The notes beneath the pieces are model-generated. The model made no database searches and was not told where the DNA came from. It saw only the letters and a list, made by a program, of their open reading frames with translations. Positions 1 to 6,350 of a DNA stretch of 33,916 nt are shown piece after piece; positions within the stretch are counted from its first letter, which is position 1; each line of letters begins with the position of its first letter. Source of the stretch: an uncultured Lachnospiraceae bacterium (lineage in GTDB: Bacteria > Bacillota > Clostridia > Lachnospirales > Lachnospiraceae); assembly GCA_910586955.1 (NCBI GenBank), contig CAJUMM010000027.1:1-33916 (forward strand), read 5' to 3'. The position numbers and the translations under genes are program-made.

Positions 1-429
1 TCCCGTACCAATCACCTGCAGAGCCGCTCCCAGGGCAATCACGGCAATATACTCTTCCCCCAGAGAGAGAAGCTGCCCCCTTGCTCCCAACAGTCTTAAA
101 AGAGGACTATTCAAAAAGAGGATCGAAAATGTCAGGAGAATACTGGAAATAATCAGAAGCCACAGGGCGCCTGCCGTGTAGGCCATTGCCTCCGCCTCCT
201 TCTTTTCCGCCTTATGGATAGAATAATAAATAGCACCACCCATGCCGATTCCCGTTCCCAGGGCCTGAATGACAGCCACAATGGGATAAGCGATATTCAC
301 GGCTGAAAGTCCCAGGTCACCGATGCTGTTTCCAACAAAGAAACCGTCTACAATGGTGTAAATCCCTGACAAAGCAAAGGATAATACAGAAGGTATTACA
401 TATTGAAAGAAAGTTTTTACATCGCGCAT
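1..429 (-). CDS. MATE family efflux transporter, N-terminal part (runs off the window)
   Basis: The reading frame starts with ATG at 429 behind an AAAGGAGCGG ribosome site and stays open for 143 codons to the window edge. The protein begins MRDVKTFFQYVIPSVLSFAL and continues with IYTIVDGFFVGNSIG and an alternation of hydrophobic segments. This is the N-terminal half-bundle typical of MATE (multidrug and toxin extrusion) cation antiporters of the inner membrane, which are usually about 450 residues. The substrate cannot be read from the sequence. It has its own promoter carrying two copies of a motif that resembles the operator of the nearby MarR gene, so drug-inducible MarR control is likely. 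The 3' part of the gene lies outside the window. Confidence 0.85.
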   Translation of the reverse strand, partial: MRDVKTFFQYVIPSVLSFALSGIYTIVDGFFVGNSIGDLGLSAVNIAYPIVAVIQALGTGIGMGGAIYYSIHKAEKKEAEAMAYTAGALWLLIISSILLTFSILFLNSPLLRLLGARGQLLSLGEEYIAVIALGAALQVIGTG

Positions 430-448
430 TTTTTACCGCTCCTTTTTT

Positions 449-500
449 AGTCTGTACATGTACTATATTCATTATAGTCCGTACACATACTAAAAGTCAA
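449..500 (-). promoter_or_regulatory. MATE promoter with two MarR-like operator copies
   Basis: On the minus strand a -35 TTGACT (495-500) and a -10 TATAAT (471-476) are separated by 18 bp. The spacer holds AGTATGTGTACGGACT (476-491). A second copy, AGTACATGTACAGACT (449-464), lies just downstream of the -10 in direct orientation, 27 bp away. Both resemble the AGTAT-N6-ATACT palindrome in the marR promoter at 1559-1587, which suggests shared repression by that MarR protein. The site assignment is inference from sequence similarity. Confidence 0.65.
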
Positions 501-503
501 GAA

Positions 504-541
504 AAAAATACACCGAAGCACAAGGCCTGCGGTGTATTTTT
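504..541. terminator. Bidirectional intrinsic terminator
   Basis: A 12-bp perfect inverted repeat (AAAAATACACCG at 504-515 and its complement at 530-541) encloses a 14-nt loop. T runs are present on both strands. It lies downstream of the marR/EamA module and upstream of the MATE promoter, so on the minus strand it would end marR-module transcripts. Confidence 0.75.
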
Positions 542-599
542 ATAACTCCCTTTTCTGAAAAATGTTCCCAGTATATCCATTTTGAATTTTACAAAGTAA

Positions 600-665
600 A
601 ATTGAATGGCTGAACCGGACGCATTTCAGGAACCTCATCCGCTCTCAGCCACAACTTCCAATCTG
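600..665. repeat. Remnant of the palindromic repeat end
   Basis: The stretch near 640-661 (GCTCTCAGCCACAACTTCC and following bases) matches the outer end of the large palindromic repeats at 1731-1912 and 2290-2492. The segment before it shares only scattered words with those repeats. It looks like a decayed copy or a leftover end located just downstream of the broken EamA gene. Confidence 0.45.
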
Positions 666-686
666 AAAAGGAAGCATTATAAACAA

Positions 687-1078
687 TCATATTACCCTCA
701 GTCTACAGCCAACCAGAGACTTTACCGTAAATTCTTCATGGAGGAAAACAAATGCCAGAATAAGGGTAATCACAACCCTTAGCTTATCCACCGGCACCAC
801 CTTAGAGGCTTCCCCTATCTGCAATACCCGGTAATAGCAAAGACACGAGGCGCCGGTTGCCAGTACGGATAGAATCAGAAACGCCCAGCTTTTTTTGCTG
901 ATCTCCTCTATCCCGCCCTGGGCATTTGTCAAAAACACCATTCCCCAAGACATTACAACGACCACCACCGTCCGTATGGCCGTGGCAAGGTTTGAATTAA
1001 CGCCTTCTATACCGATTTTAGCAAAATAGAAGTTAACGCCGCAAACAGAGCAGACAATATTGCAAATAAAAACCACAC
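687..1078 (-). pseudogene. EamA/DMT-type small transporter, degenerate copy
   Basis: This is a decayed duplicate of the intact gene at 2823-3236. From a GTG at 1078 the reading matches the intact copy (VWFLFAILSALFAALTSIL). A one-base deletion near 1020-1025 then causes a stop about 20 codons in. The remaining homology continues in another frame from KIGIEGVNS onward. The 3' end is also damaged: about 20 bases encoding the last residues are missing, so the protein would end in unrelated residues after KSLVGC. An open frame can be drawn from 1100, but its first 27 codons have no counterpart in the intact copy and overlap the end of marR. The intact paralogue is a half-size (about 137-residue) inner-membrane drug/metabolite transporter subunit. 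Confidence 0.8.
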
Positions 1079-1096
1079 TTGCATCCGCCTCCAATC

Positions 1097-1528
1097 TCAC
1101 GTATCTTTCTCCATTTCCTTTTCAAACACAGTGTTAAACAATGCAATATTGTCAACCATTTGCTGCACCCTGTCACTTCCCATAATCTTTAATACACGAT
1201 GCTCCAGTTCCCGCAAAGGTGTTAAAAATTCACTGGCGTAGGCAATCCCCTTCCCGGTTAATATAACCTGTTTTTCCCGGCGATCCAATAGGCCGGGGGC
1301 AAGTTCTACATATCCCTCTTCCTTCAAAGAACGGATCACGCTGTTGACCGTCTGCTTTGTCAATCCGGTACAGATACAGATTCTTTTCTGTGTCATTGCC
1401 TTCTGCCCTTCCAAAGCATACAAAACAAAAAGCAGATAATAATTAATATTTTTAGAAGCCGCCCAGGAGCTGTACAGTCCGTTTGCCTGTCCCCATACTT
1501 CCCAGAATTTCTGTTGATCCGTAGGCAT
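1097..1528 (-). CDS. MarR family transcriptional repressor
   Basis: A 143-residue protein starts at ATG 1528 behind GGAGG with a 7-nt spacer. The middle contains a winged helix: MTQKRICICTGLTKQTV as recognition region, then SVIRSLKEEGYVEL and the wing LLDRREKQVILTGKG. Flanking helices would form the dimer interface, and the length is normal for MarR proteins. Such repressors bind palindromes near promoters and release them when a ligand binds. It is followed immediately by the broken EamA copy, so it was once the first gene of a two-gene operon. The palindrome in its own promoter, and related motifs in the MATE and second EamA promoters, suggest one small regulon. The inducing ligand is unknown. 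Confidence 0.85.
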   Translation of the reverse strand: MPTDQQKFWEVWGQANGLYSSWAASKNINYYLLFVLYALEGQKAMTQKRICICTGLTKQTVNSVIRSLKEEGYVELAPGLLDRREKQVILTGKGIAYASEFLTPLRELEHRVLKIMGSDRVQQMVDNIALFNTVFEKEMEKDT

Positions 1529-1558
1529 AGTCAGCCCTCCTTCCTCTTGCTAATCCTT

Positions 1559-1587
1559 ATTATAGTATTTATACATACTTTTATCAA
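1559..1587 (-). promoter_or_regulatory. marR promoter with operator palindrome
   Basis: The minus strand shows a -35 TTGATA (1582-1587), a 17-bp spacer and a -10 TATAAT (1559-1564). The spacer contains the palindrome AGTAT-N6-ATACT (1564-1579), a good candidate for MarR autorepression. The same promoter and palindrome recur with two to three changes at 3289-3317. Confidence 0.75.
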
Positions 1588-1730
1588 GGCTTTTGGATCA
1601 GCATATCCGATTTACAACAACTGCTGCAGAACTCATAACCACATCTTTAATCCCTCAGACTTTTTAATGCCCAAAGAATACCCTCAGTGTACAAGGGGAC
1701 ACACGGTTTTGCATCTCGGCTTTCGATAAA

Positions 1731-1912
1731 TTGGGAGTTGTGGCTGAGAGCAGACGCAGTTAAGAAACCTTATCCCATCCGGAACACGCTCCCGCTCCAT
1801 TCAAACGCAGCAGTACTAGGCTCATACTTCGCCTACGGCTCGTATTCGCCAAGTGCTGGCGTTTTCATAGGGTTCCGGCTAAGATAAGGTTTCTTAACTG
1901 CTGGCAGTCTCC
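1731..1912. repeat. Long palindromic repeat, copy A (MITE-like)
   Basis: A perfect 19-bp inverted repeat (GCAGTTAAGAAACCTTATC at 1756-1774, complement at 1883-1901) bounds the element, and imperfect inverted similarity continues about 20 bp outward. The interior has further nested complementarity (CCGGAAC with GTTCCGG, AACGC with GCGTT) and a direct repeat of the type GGCTCRTAYTTCGCC. Copy B is about 90 percent identical in opposite orientation. There is no coding capacity. It may be a non-autonomous mobile element or a structured intergenic repeat. Confidence 0.75.
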
Positions 1913-2054
1913 AGCTAAACATTCATTTTTCAGTTGCTTTATTTTTTCCTGAGTATAGCAGCCCCTAGTCCCGTTTGGAGAGGCAGGCTCTCGCCAAATA
2001 GACATAGTAAGCATAGGCTTGGCCCCTCGGGTAAGAAAATGGTCCGATCCATAT

Positions 2055-2160
2055 AGGACTAGCTCACTGCCTGCGGCTTGCGTTCCCCAAGGACTGGCAA
2101 GAAAAATTCCCTTGGGGATGTTTTCATAGAGTTCCAGCTAAGATGGGGATTCTGTAACGC
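2055..2160. repeat. Diverged third copy of the palindromic repeat
   Basis: The segment keeps recognisable blocks of copy A in the same order: CTAGCTCACT...GCGGCTTGCGTTC...CCAAG, then GTTTTCATAGAGTTCCAGCTAAGAT and a degenerate right end. It also has its own 8-bp hairpin (CCCCAAGG at 2085-2092, complement at 2110-2117). The left end cannot be recognised, so the copy is judged decayed. Confidence 0.5.
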
Positions 2161-2289
2161 TGTCTGTGAGAGCACTTTATTCCTTTCTAAAAATAGCTTT
2201 GTGAGATTTATAAAAGTTTTGCATTCAAAATTATGCCATCTTTTTAAGCCACAATGAGAGTGATTTCTACGCTACTGCATTCGATTTAC

Positions 2290-2492
2290 TGGAAGCTGTG
2301 TCTGACGGCTGCCAGCAGTTAAGGAACCTTATCTTAACCGGAACCCTATGAAAACGCCAGCACTTGGCGAATACGAGCCGTAGGCGAAGTATGAGCCTAG
2401 TACTGTTGCGTTTGAATGGAGCGAAAGCGCGTTCCGGATGGGATAAGGTTCCTTAACTGCGTCCGCCTTCAGCCACAATTTCCAATTTGCTA
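2290..2492. repeat. Long palindromic repeat, copy B (inverted relative to copy A)
   Basis: A perfect 19-bp inverted repeat (GCAGTTAAGGAACCTTATC at 2315-2333, complement at 2442-2460) bounds the element. Compared with copy A, one base of the left arm has changed A to G and the paired base of the right arm T to C, so pairing is kept. The outer ends (GGAAGCTGTGTCTGACGG on one side, complement of GGAAATTGTGGCTGAAGG on the other) extend the palindrome to about 200 bp. Confidence 0.75.
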
Positions 2493-2503
2493 GTGCAAAC
2501 TAT

Positions 2504-2755
2504 CTACCCTTTCAGCCCCCGCGTCTGCCTGTCCATATCCTCAATCACAATATCATAAATTTCACCCAGGGAGGCGCAGTACTCAAGGACCTTCCAGGGT
2601 TCATTTGTGTGAAAATGAATCTTGATCAAATCCTCGTCGCCCACCGCCAGCAGGCAATCCCCCTTCAAATGCTCTGTAAAATAGCCGCTGATGGCATCCT
2701 CGTCAAGATTCTCGCCCTCAACCAGTAATTGTGTGTCATACTTAAATTCTAACAT
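2504..2755 (-). CDS. Small protein related to the middle domain of FakA/YloV
   Basis: ATG at 2755 is preferred over one 11 codons upstream because AGGAGG sits 8 nt before it. The 83-residue product contains GDCLLAVGDEDLIKIHFHTNEP and ends with LGEIYDIVIEDMDRQ. This resembles the domain between the DhaL-like kinase and DegV-like parts of the fatty-acid kinase FakA/YloV. The kinase domain is absent, so no kinase activity is expected; a stand-alone regulatory or binding role is possible. It lies 67 bp behind the intact EamA gene and is probably co-transcribed with it. Family assignment is from motif memory and is moderate. Confidence 0.55.
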   Translation of the reverse strand: MLEFKYDTQLLVEGENLDEDAISGYFTEHLKGDCLLAVGDEDLIKIHFHTNEPWKVLEYCASLGEIYDIVIEDMDRQTRGLKG

Positions 2756-2822
2756 CGCCGCTTCCTCCTTAAAATTTTGACTTTTCATAAAGCCTTTGGA
2801 CAGGCTCCGTCTGCTAAAGCAT

Positions 2823-3236
2823 TCATAAAACCATAATCATGGTCCCTGCACCGATCAGCACACAGCCAATCAGTGATTTTGCCGTAAATTCTTCATGGAG
2901 GAAGACGAATGCCAGTATAAGGGTAATCACAACGCTTAACTTATCCACCGGCACCACCTTAGAGGCTTCCCCGATCTGCAATGCCCGGTAATAACAGAGC
3001 CATGACGCGCCGGTTGCCAGCCCGGATAGAATCAGGAAAGTCCAGCTTTTTTTGCTAATCTCTGTAATTCCGCCCTGGGTATTTGTCAAAAAGACCATTC
3101 CCCAGGACATTACAACCACCACCACCGTCCGTATGGCCGTGGCAAGGTTTGAGTTAACACCCTCGATACCGATTTTCGCCAAAATAGATGTCAGCGCCGC
3201 AAACAGCGCAGACAGTATTGCAAATAAAAACCACAC
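2823..3236 (-). CDS. EamA/DMT-type small membrane transporter (intact copy)
   Basis: A GTG start at 3236 sits 9 nt behind GGAGG. The 137-residue protein has about four to five hydrophobic segments (WFLFAILSALFAALTSIL; TAIRTVVVVVMSWGMVFL; WTFLILSGLATGASWLCYYRAL; VVITLILAFVFL; a C-terminal segment ending GAGTMIMVL). It also has the EamA hallmark YYRALQIGEASKVVPVDKLS. It is a half-length drug/metabolite transporter that would act as a dimer. It is the working copy of a duplication whose other copy (687-1078) is broken. Its upstream region keeps only the last roughly 36 bp of a second marR gene, fused directly to the old marR promoter at 3289-3317. It therefore still carries the operator without a local repressor. 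Confidence 0.8.
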   Translation of the reverse strand: MWFLFAILSALFAALTSILAKIGIEGVNSNLATAIRTVVVVVMSWGMVFLTNTQGGITEISKKSWTFLILSGLATGASWLCYYRALQIGEASKVVPVDKLSVVITLILAFVFLHEEFTAKSLIGCVLIGAGTMIMVL

Positions 3237-3288
3237 TTGCGTCCGCCTCCAATCTCACGTATCTTTCTCCATTTCCTTTTCAAACCCT
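3237..3288 (-). pseudogene. marR remnant left by an internal deletion
   Basis: The bases just upstream of the intact EamA gene match the 3' end of marR (compare 1085-1130): TTTGAAAAGGAAATGGAGAA followed by AGATACGTGA. They join directly to the marR-type promoter, so about 400 bp of a second marR copy were deleted. No functional coding sequence is left. Confidence 0.7.
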
Positions 3289-3317
3289 ATTATAGTATTT
3301 ATACGTACTCTTATCAA
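3289..3317 (-). promoter_or_regulatory. Promoter of the intact EamA copy, with MarR operator
   Basis: A -35 TTGATA (3312-3317), 17-bp spacer and -10 TATAAT (3289-3294) are present. The spacer carries AGTACGTATAAATACT (3294-3309), nearly identical to the palindrome in the marR promoter. The transporter could thus be controlled in trans by the surviving MarR. Confidence 0.7.
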
Positions 3318-3351
3318 TGTTTTGGGATACTGATCTTTTAGATTCTCTAAA

Positions 3352-3714
3352 TCACATGGGCGTCCCCACCTCAATCAGATTCCCATCCAAATCATAAAAG
3401 CGGATCACCTTCTGCCCCCAGCTATGAGTGGTTAACCGGTTCACATATTGAATGGAGGGATACAGCCTTTCCAGTTTTTCTATAAATCCTTCTATATCCT
3501 GTTCTTCAAAATACAGCTCGCAGGAATTGCTTTCCGGTATAATTTCTTTTCCCAGAAACTCCTTCCAAATTTTTTCCTCCTGAAGTACAAGGCCTTCCGT
3601 CAAAATCATGTTGCCGTCGTTGTCAAGCACCCTGTCAAGGCCAAATAAGGCATGGTAAAACTGTCTTGATTTTTCTATGTCTTTCACAACAATCAAAATA
3701 TTCTTTAATTTCAT
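3352..3714 (-). CDS. VOC superfamily (glyoxalase/bleomycin-resistance fold) protein
   Basis: ATG at 3714 is chosen because GGAGG lies 9 nt upstream; the 120-residue product begins MKLKNILIVVKDIEKSRQFY. The pattern of an N-terminal VKDIEKSRQFYHALFG and a C-terminal VIRFYDLDGNLIEVG is characteristic of one VOC module with paired beta-alpha-beta-beta-beta units. A metal-binding Glu is present in LIEVG, but the usual N-terminal His or Glu ligand is not evident. Metal-dependent glyoxalase activity is therefore uncertain, and a ligand-binding or resistance role is equally possible. It is a single gene between the duplicated transporter module and the fumarase operon. Confidence 0.75.
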   Translation of the reverse strand: MKLKNILIVVKDIEKSRQFYHALFGLDRVLDNDGNMILTEGLVLQEEKIWKEFLGKEIIPESNSCELYFEEQDIEGFIEKLERLYPSIQYVNRLTTHSWGQKVIRFYDLDGNLIEVGTPM

Positions 3715-3756
3715 AACTCCCTGCCTCCCGTCATGGCTTGGTTTTGAGCCCTTATG

Positions 3757-3800
3757 AAAAAGCAAGGAAATGCGCATATTCTGCACATCCCTTGCTTTTT
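3757..3800. terminator. Intrinsic terminator behind the fumarase genes
   Basis: Inverted repeat AAAAAGCAAGG (3757-3767) with its complement at 3790-3800 is flanked by T runs on both strands. It lies 18 bp beyond the stop of the fumarase beta gene on the minus strand and before the VOC gene. Confidence 0.75.
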
Positions 3801-3818
3801 TACACACAAATTTTCTCT

Positions 3819-4379
3819 TTACGATTCCCGGGCAGCCAGATAGGCCGCCTTCCCCTCCTCATAAAGGTTCTTCCCCTCGCTGTCGATAATCACCACCAGA
3901 GGCATCTCCTCCACGTAGAGCTTCCGAAGAGCCTCCGCCCCCAGATCCTCGTAGGCGATAAGCTCGCACTTCTTAATACATTTGGCAAGCAAGGCTCCCG
4001 CCCCGCCGATGGCGCCAAAGTACACCCCCTGGTACTTCTTCATGGCCTCCACCACCTCCGGAAGTCTGGCTCCCTTGCCGATCATGCCCCGGGCCCCCAC
4101 CGACATCATGGTAGGCGCATAGGCATCCATGCGGCCGCTGGTAGTGGGGCCTGCGGATCCGATAACCTGCCCCGGCTTGGCCGGCGTCGGGCCCACATAA
4201 TAAATGGTAGCGTCCGTGGGGTCAAAGGGCAGCTCCTCCCCCCTTGCCAGCGCCTCACACATGCGCTTATGTCCTGCATCCCTGGATGTGTAAATGGTAC
4301 CGGTGAGATACACGCTATCTCCGGCATGAAGGGTCTTTGCCACTTCCTCAGTGAGCGGCAGCTGAATATATTTTTCCAT
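3819..4379 (-). CDS. fumB: Class I fumarate hydratase, beta subunit (C-terminal-type domain)
   Basis: The 186-residue protein contains the signature GPTTSGRMDAYAPTMM followed by GARGMIGKGAR, and later YFGAIGGAGALLAKCI. These are typical of the beta subunit of two-subunit iron-sulfur fumarases (and the related tartrate dehydratases). It supplies part of the substrate pocket for the reversible hydration of fumarate to malate in the cytosol. ATG at 4379 follows a strong GGAGGTGATC site in the end of the alpha gene, with stop and start one base apart, so translation is coupled. In this window malate-to-fumarate conversion feeds the fumarate reductase encoded nearby. The tartrate alternative cannot be excluded from sequence alone, but the context favours fumarase. 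Confidence 0.85.
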   Translation of the reverse strand: MEKYIQLPLTEEVAKTLHAGDSVYLTGTIYTSRDAGHKRMCEALARGEELPFDPTDATIYYVGPTPAKPGQVIGSAGPTTSGRMDAYAPTMMSVGARGMIGKGARLPEVVEAMKKYQGVYFGAIGGAGALLAKCIKKCELIAYEDLGAEALRKLYVEEMPLVVIIDSEGKNLYEEGKAAYLAARES

Positions 4380-4380
4380 C

Positions 4381-5223
4381 CTAGATCACCTCCGTCTTGT
4401 GGCGGGTCACATGGCAGTTGATATTCACCGCACAGGGCATACCCGCAATGTGGGTGGGCAGGGTCTCAATATTCAAGGCCAGCGCCGTGGTCTTTCCCCC
4501 AAAGCCCTGGGGCCCGATGCCAAGCTTATTGATCTTCTCCAGCATCTCCGCCTCCAGATCCGCATAGAAGGGATCCGGATTCCGCTCATCCGTACTGCGC
4601 ATCAAAGCCTTTTTCGCCAGCAGCGCACACTTGTCAAAGGTGCCGCCTATTCCTACGCCTACCACCATAGGCGGACAAGGATTAGGGCCAGCGATCTCCA
4701 CCGTCTCCAAAATAAAATCCTTGATCCCTTCAATACCCGCAGAAGGCTTGAACATGCGGATGGCGCTCATATTCTCACTTCCAAAGCCCTTGGGGCCTAC
4801 CGTTACTTTGATCTGCTCTCCGGGAACAATCTCCGTATAAAGCATAGCCGGCGTATTGTCCCCCGTGTTGCCCCGGCGCACCGGATCCTTCACCACAGAT
4901 TTCCGGAGATACCCCTTGTCATAGCCCCGGCGCACACCCTCGTCCACGGCCTCCGCCAGATCGCCGCCTGCAATATGCACATCCTGGCCAATCTCCAGGA
5001 ACACACAGGCCATGCCCGTATCCTGGCAGATGGGAACATTCTCCTCCTTGGCAATCTCAAAATTTGTAATAATCTTATCCAGCACCCCCTGGGCTATCTC
5101 CCAGTCCTCACATGCCCGGCAGCGGCGAATCGCCCCCTGGACATCCTCGGGAAGATACTGGTTTGCCTCAATACATAGCTTCTCCACAACATCTGTTATC
5201 TGTTGTGCCTGAATCTCACGCAT
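4381..5223 (-). CDS. fumA: Class I fumarate hydratase, alpha subunit
   Basis: The 280-residue protein begins at ATG 5223 behind AGGAGGTGA. Recognisable blocks are CQDTGMACVFLEIG (near residue 65, with a cluster Cys), RRGNTGDNTPAMLYTEIVPG, GPKGFGSENMSAIRMFKPSAG, and NPCPPMVVGVGIGGTFDKC with two further Cys. This is the iron-sulfur N-terminal domain of class I fumarases, whose oxygen-sensitive [4Fe-4S] cluster binds substrate directly. It forms a heterodimer unit with the beta subunit encoded immediately downstream. The gene has its own promoter (5260-5288) and is separated by the plus-strand PadR pair from the large Hdr/Flx/Frd operon, to which it is metabolically linked. Confidence 0.88.
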   Translation of the reverse strand: MREIQAQQITDVVEKLCIEANQYLPEDVQGAIRRCRACEDWEIAQGVLDKIITNFEIAKEENVPICQDTGMACVFLEIGQDVHIAGGDLAEAVDEGVRRGYDKGYLRKSVVKDPVRRGNTGDNTPAMLYTEIVPGEQIKVTVGPKGFGSENMSAIRMFKPSAGIEGIKDFILETVEIAGPNPCPPMVVGVGIGGTFDKCALLAKKALMRSTDERNPDPFYADLEAEMLEKINKLGIGPQGFGGKTTALALNIETLPTHIAGMPCAVNINCHVTRHKTEVI

Positions 5224-5259
5224 GAGCAGTCACCTCCTGAATTTCATATCTTATTTTTG

Positions 5260-5288
5260 ATTTTAAAATAAATACCTGCTAATTGCAA
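5260..5288 (-). promoter_or_regulatory. Promoter of the fumarase operon
   Basis: The minus strand has TTGCAA (5283-5288), a 17-bp spacer and TAAAAT (5260-5265), about 30 bp before the AGGAGGTGA ribosome site. No Rex-type palindrome is seen here. Confidence 0.55.
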
Positions 5289-5371
5289 GCAACAGTTCAG
5301 CCAGACCATAGCCTTTGCGAATGGCCCGGGCTGAAGGGCCACAATTACAGTGGGCATTTATCGGTTTCTAC

Positions 5372-5418
5372 TTGACAGCTACATCGAACTTCGATATAAT
5401 ATACTTCGAACCTCGATA
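5372..5418 (+). promoter_or_regulatory. padR promoter with overlapping operator repeats
   Basis: A consensus promoter is present: TTGACA (5372-5377), 17-bp spacer, TATAAT (5395-5400). The sequences ATCGAACTTCGATAT and ACTTCGAACCTCGATAT lie around and after the -10 and contain overlapping TCGAA/TTCGA inverted repeats. This placement suggests autorepression by the PadR protein encoded directly downstream. Confidence 0.7.
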
Positions 5419-5446
5419 TATTGCACTAAAATAGTGAGGAGCGCTT

Positions 5447-5770
5447 ATGGACAGCAGAATCAAACGAATCTACGTACCCATGACAGAAAGCGGATTTTAC
5501 ATTTTATTCTGCCTGCAGCAGCCCCAGCACGGCTATGGAATCAGCCAGCAGGTGAAACAGATGACAGGCGGCCATTTGATCATCAGCGCCGGCACCATGT
5601 ACGGAACCCTCTCCAAAATGGAAAAAGACGGGCTGATCGCCTTTGTGCGGGACGAAGAAAAACGAAAGCTGTACCGGATTACCGATCTTGGGCAGGAAAT
5701 CCTGGATCTGGAGCTTTGCCGCATCGAACGCCTGTATAAAAACAGTAAAGGAGAGCATGTAAATGAATAA
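5447..5770 (+). CDS. PadR family transcriptional repressor
   Basis: The 107-residue protein starts at ATG 5447 behind GTGAGGAG. It contains the PadR winged helix: FYILFCLQQPQHGYGISQQV (helices 1-2, HGYGI hallmark), GTMYGTLSKMEKDGLI (recognition helix) and the wing RDEEKRKLYRITDLGQEI. The short C-terminal part makes it a PadR-s2-like small form. The last 8 bp overlap the start of the following DUF2812 gene, a pairing often seen in Firmicutes. The promoter contains repeated TCGAA motifs that could be its operator. The inducer is unknown. Confidence 0.88.
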   Translation: MDSRIKRIYVPMTESGFYILFCLQQPQHGYGISQQVKQMTGGHLIISAGTMYGTLSKMEKDGLIAFVRDEEKRKLYRITDLGQEILDLELCRIERLYKNSKGEHVNE

Positions 5771-6317
5771 TCACAAAACCCTCATACGTTTTTTTACCAT
5801 TTCCGATTACGAAGAAGAAGAAATCTGGCTCCGCCGCCAGCATCAACAGGGCTGGAAACTGGTAAAAATGATTGTGCCCTGTTTCTACATTTTTGAGAGT
5901 TGTACTCCCAAGGACGTGGTCTACCGGCTGGATTATAAAAACAATACCGAAAACGGCGACTACTTTCAAATTTTCCAGGACTACGGCTGGGAATATTTTG
6001 GCCGCTGCATGGGATGGCTCTACTTCCGCAAGCCCGTATCGGAATCGGACACGGAACTGGAGGAAGAAATTTTTTCCGACGACGGCTCCCGCATCCATAT
6101 GGTCAACCACATTCTCAAAACCCGCATGCTGCCGCTGGTGTGCATCTTTTTTTGCTGCCTGCTCCCCCAATTCCTCCACAGCATGGAGGAGGGCAATCCC
6201 TTCGCAGATGTGGTAACAATCATCTTCTCCGTCCTGCTGATCCTCTATCTGTACTTATTTGCCCATTGCGGCTTGAAACTGCAGAAGTTGAAGAAAAAAT
6301 ACAGCGGCATCCGATAG
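5763..6317 (+). CDS. DUF2812 domain membrane protein
   Basis: The 184-residue protein has an N-terminal soluble part (residues 1 to about 120) with EEEEIWLRRQHQQGWKLVK, VYRLDYKNN and DYGWEYFGRCMGWLYFRKP, the pattern of DUF2812. Two hydrophobic segments follow (about 124-138 and 147-167) and a basic C-terminus (KLQKLKKKY). It is translationally coupled to the PadR gene and presumably its regulatory target. DUF2812 proteins are often encoded beside PadR repressors; their molecular function is not known to me. No clear terminator was seen in the 33 bp before the converging DUF2871 gene. Confidence 0.8.
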   Translation: MNNHKTLIRFFTISDYEEEEIWLRRQHQQGWKLVKMIVPCFYIFESCTPKDVVYRLDYKNNTENGDYFQIFQDYGWEYFGRCMGWLYFRKPVSESDTELEEEIFSDDGSRIHMVNHILKTRMLPLVCIFFCCLLPQFLHSMEEGNPFADVVTIIFSVLLILYLYLFAHCGLKLQKLKKKYSGIR

Positions 6318-6350
6318 ACACCTGCGGCCTCCCTCTGCTATATTTTTACA

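Larger units (their letters stand above)
1588..2503. other. Gene-poor stretch holding three related palindromic repeats
   Basis: No supportable gene was found in these roughly 900 bases on either strand. Short open frames exist, but they run through palindromic repeat sequence and lack good start sites. The content is two copies of a long palindromic element in opposite orientation (1731-1912 and 2290-2492), a more diverged copy between them (about 2055-2160), and AT-rich spacer at 1920-1960 and 2165-2290. Confidence 0.6.

Noticed and set aside
1514..1887. Two short plus-strand open frames
   Set aside because: They run through the marR promoter and the palindromic repeat and have no credible ribosome site.
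1588..2503. CRISPR array or insertion sequence in the repeat region
   Set aside because: Only three unequal palindromic copies in mixed orientation are present, without regular spacers, cas genes or a transposase frame.
3819..5223. L-tartrate dehydratase assignment for the two-subunit hydratase
   Set aside because: Sequence families overlap, but nearby malate dehydrogenase and fumarate reductase genes make fumarase more likely.
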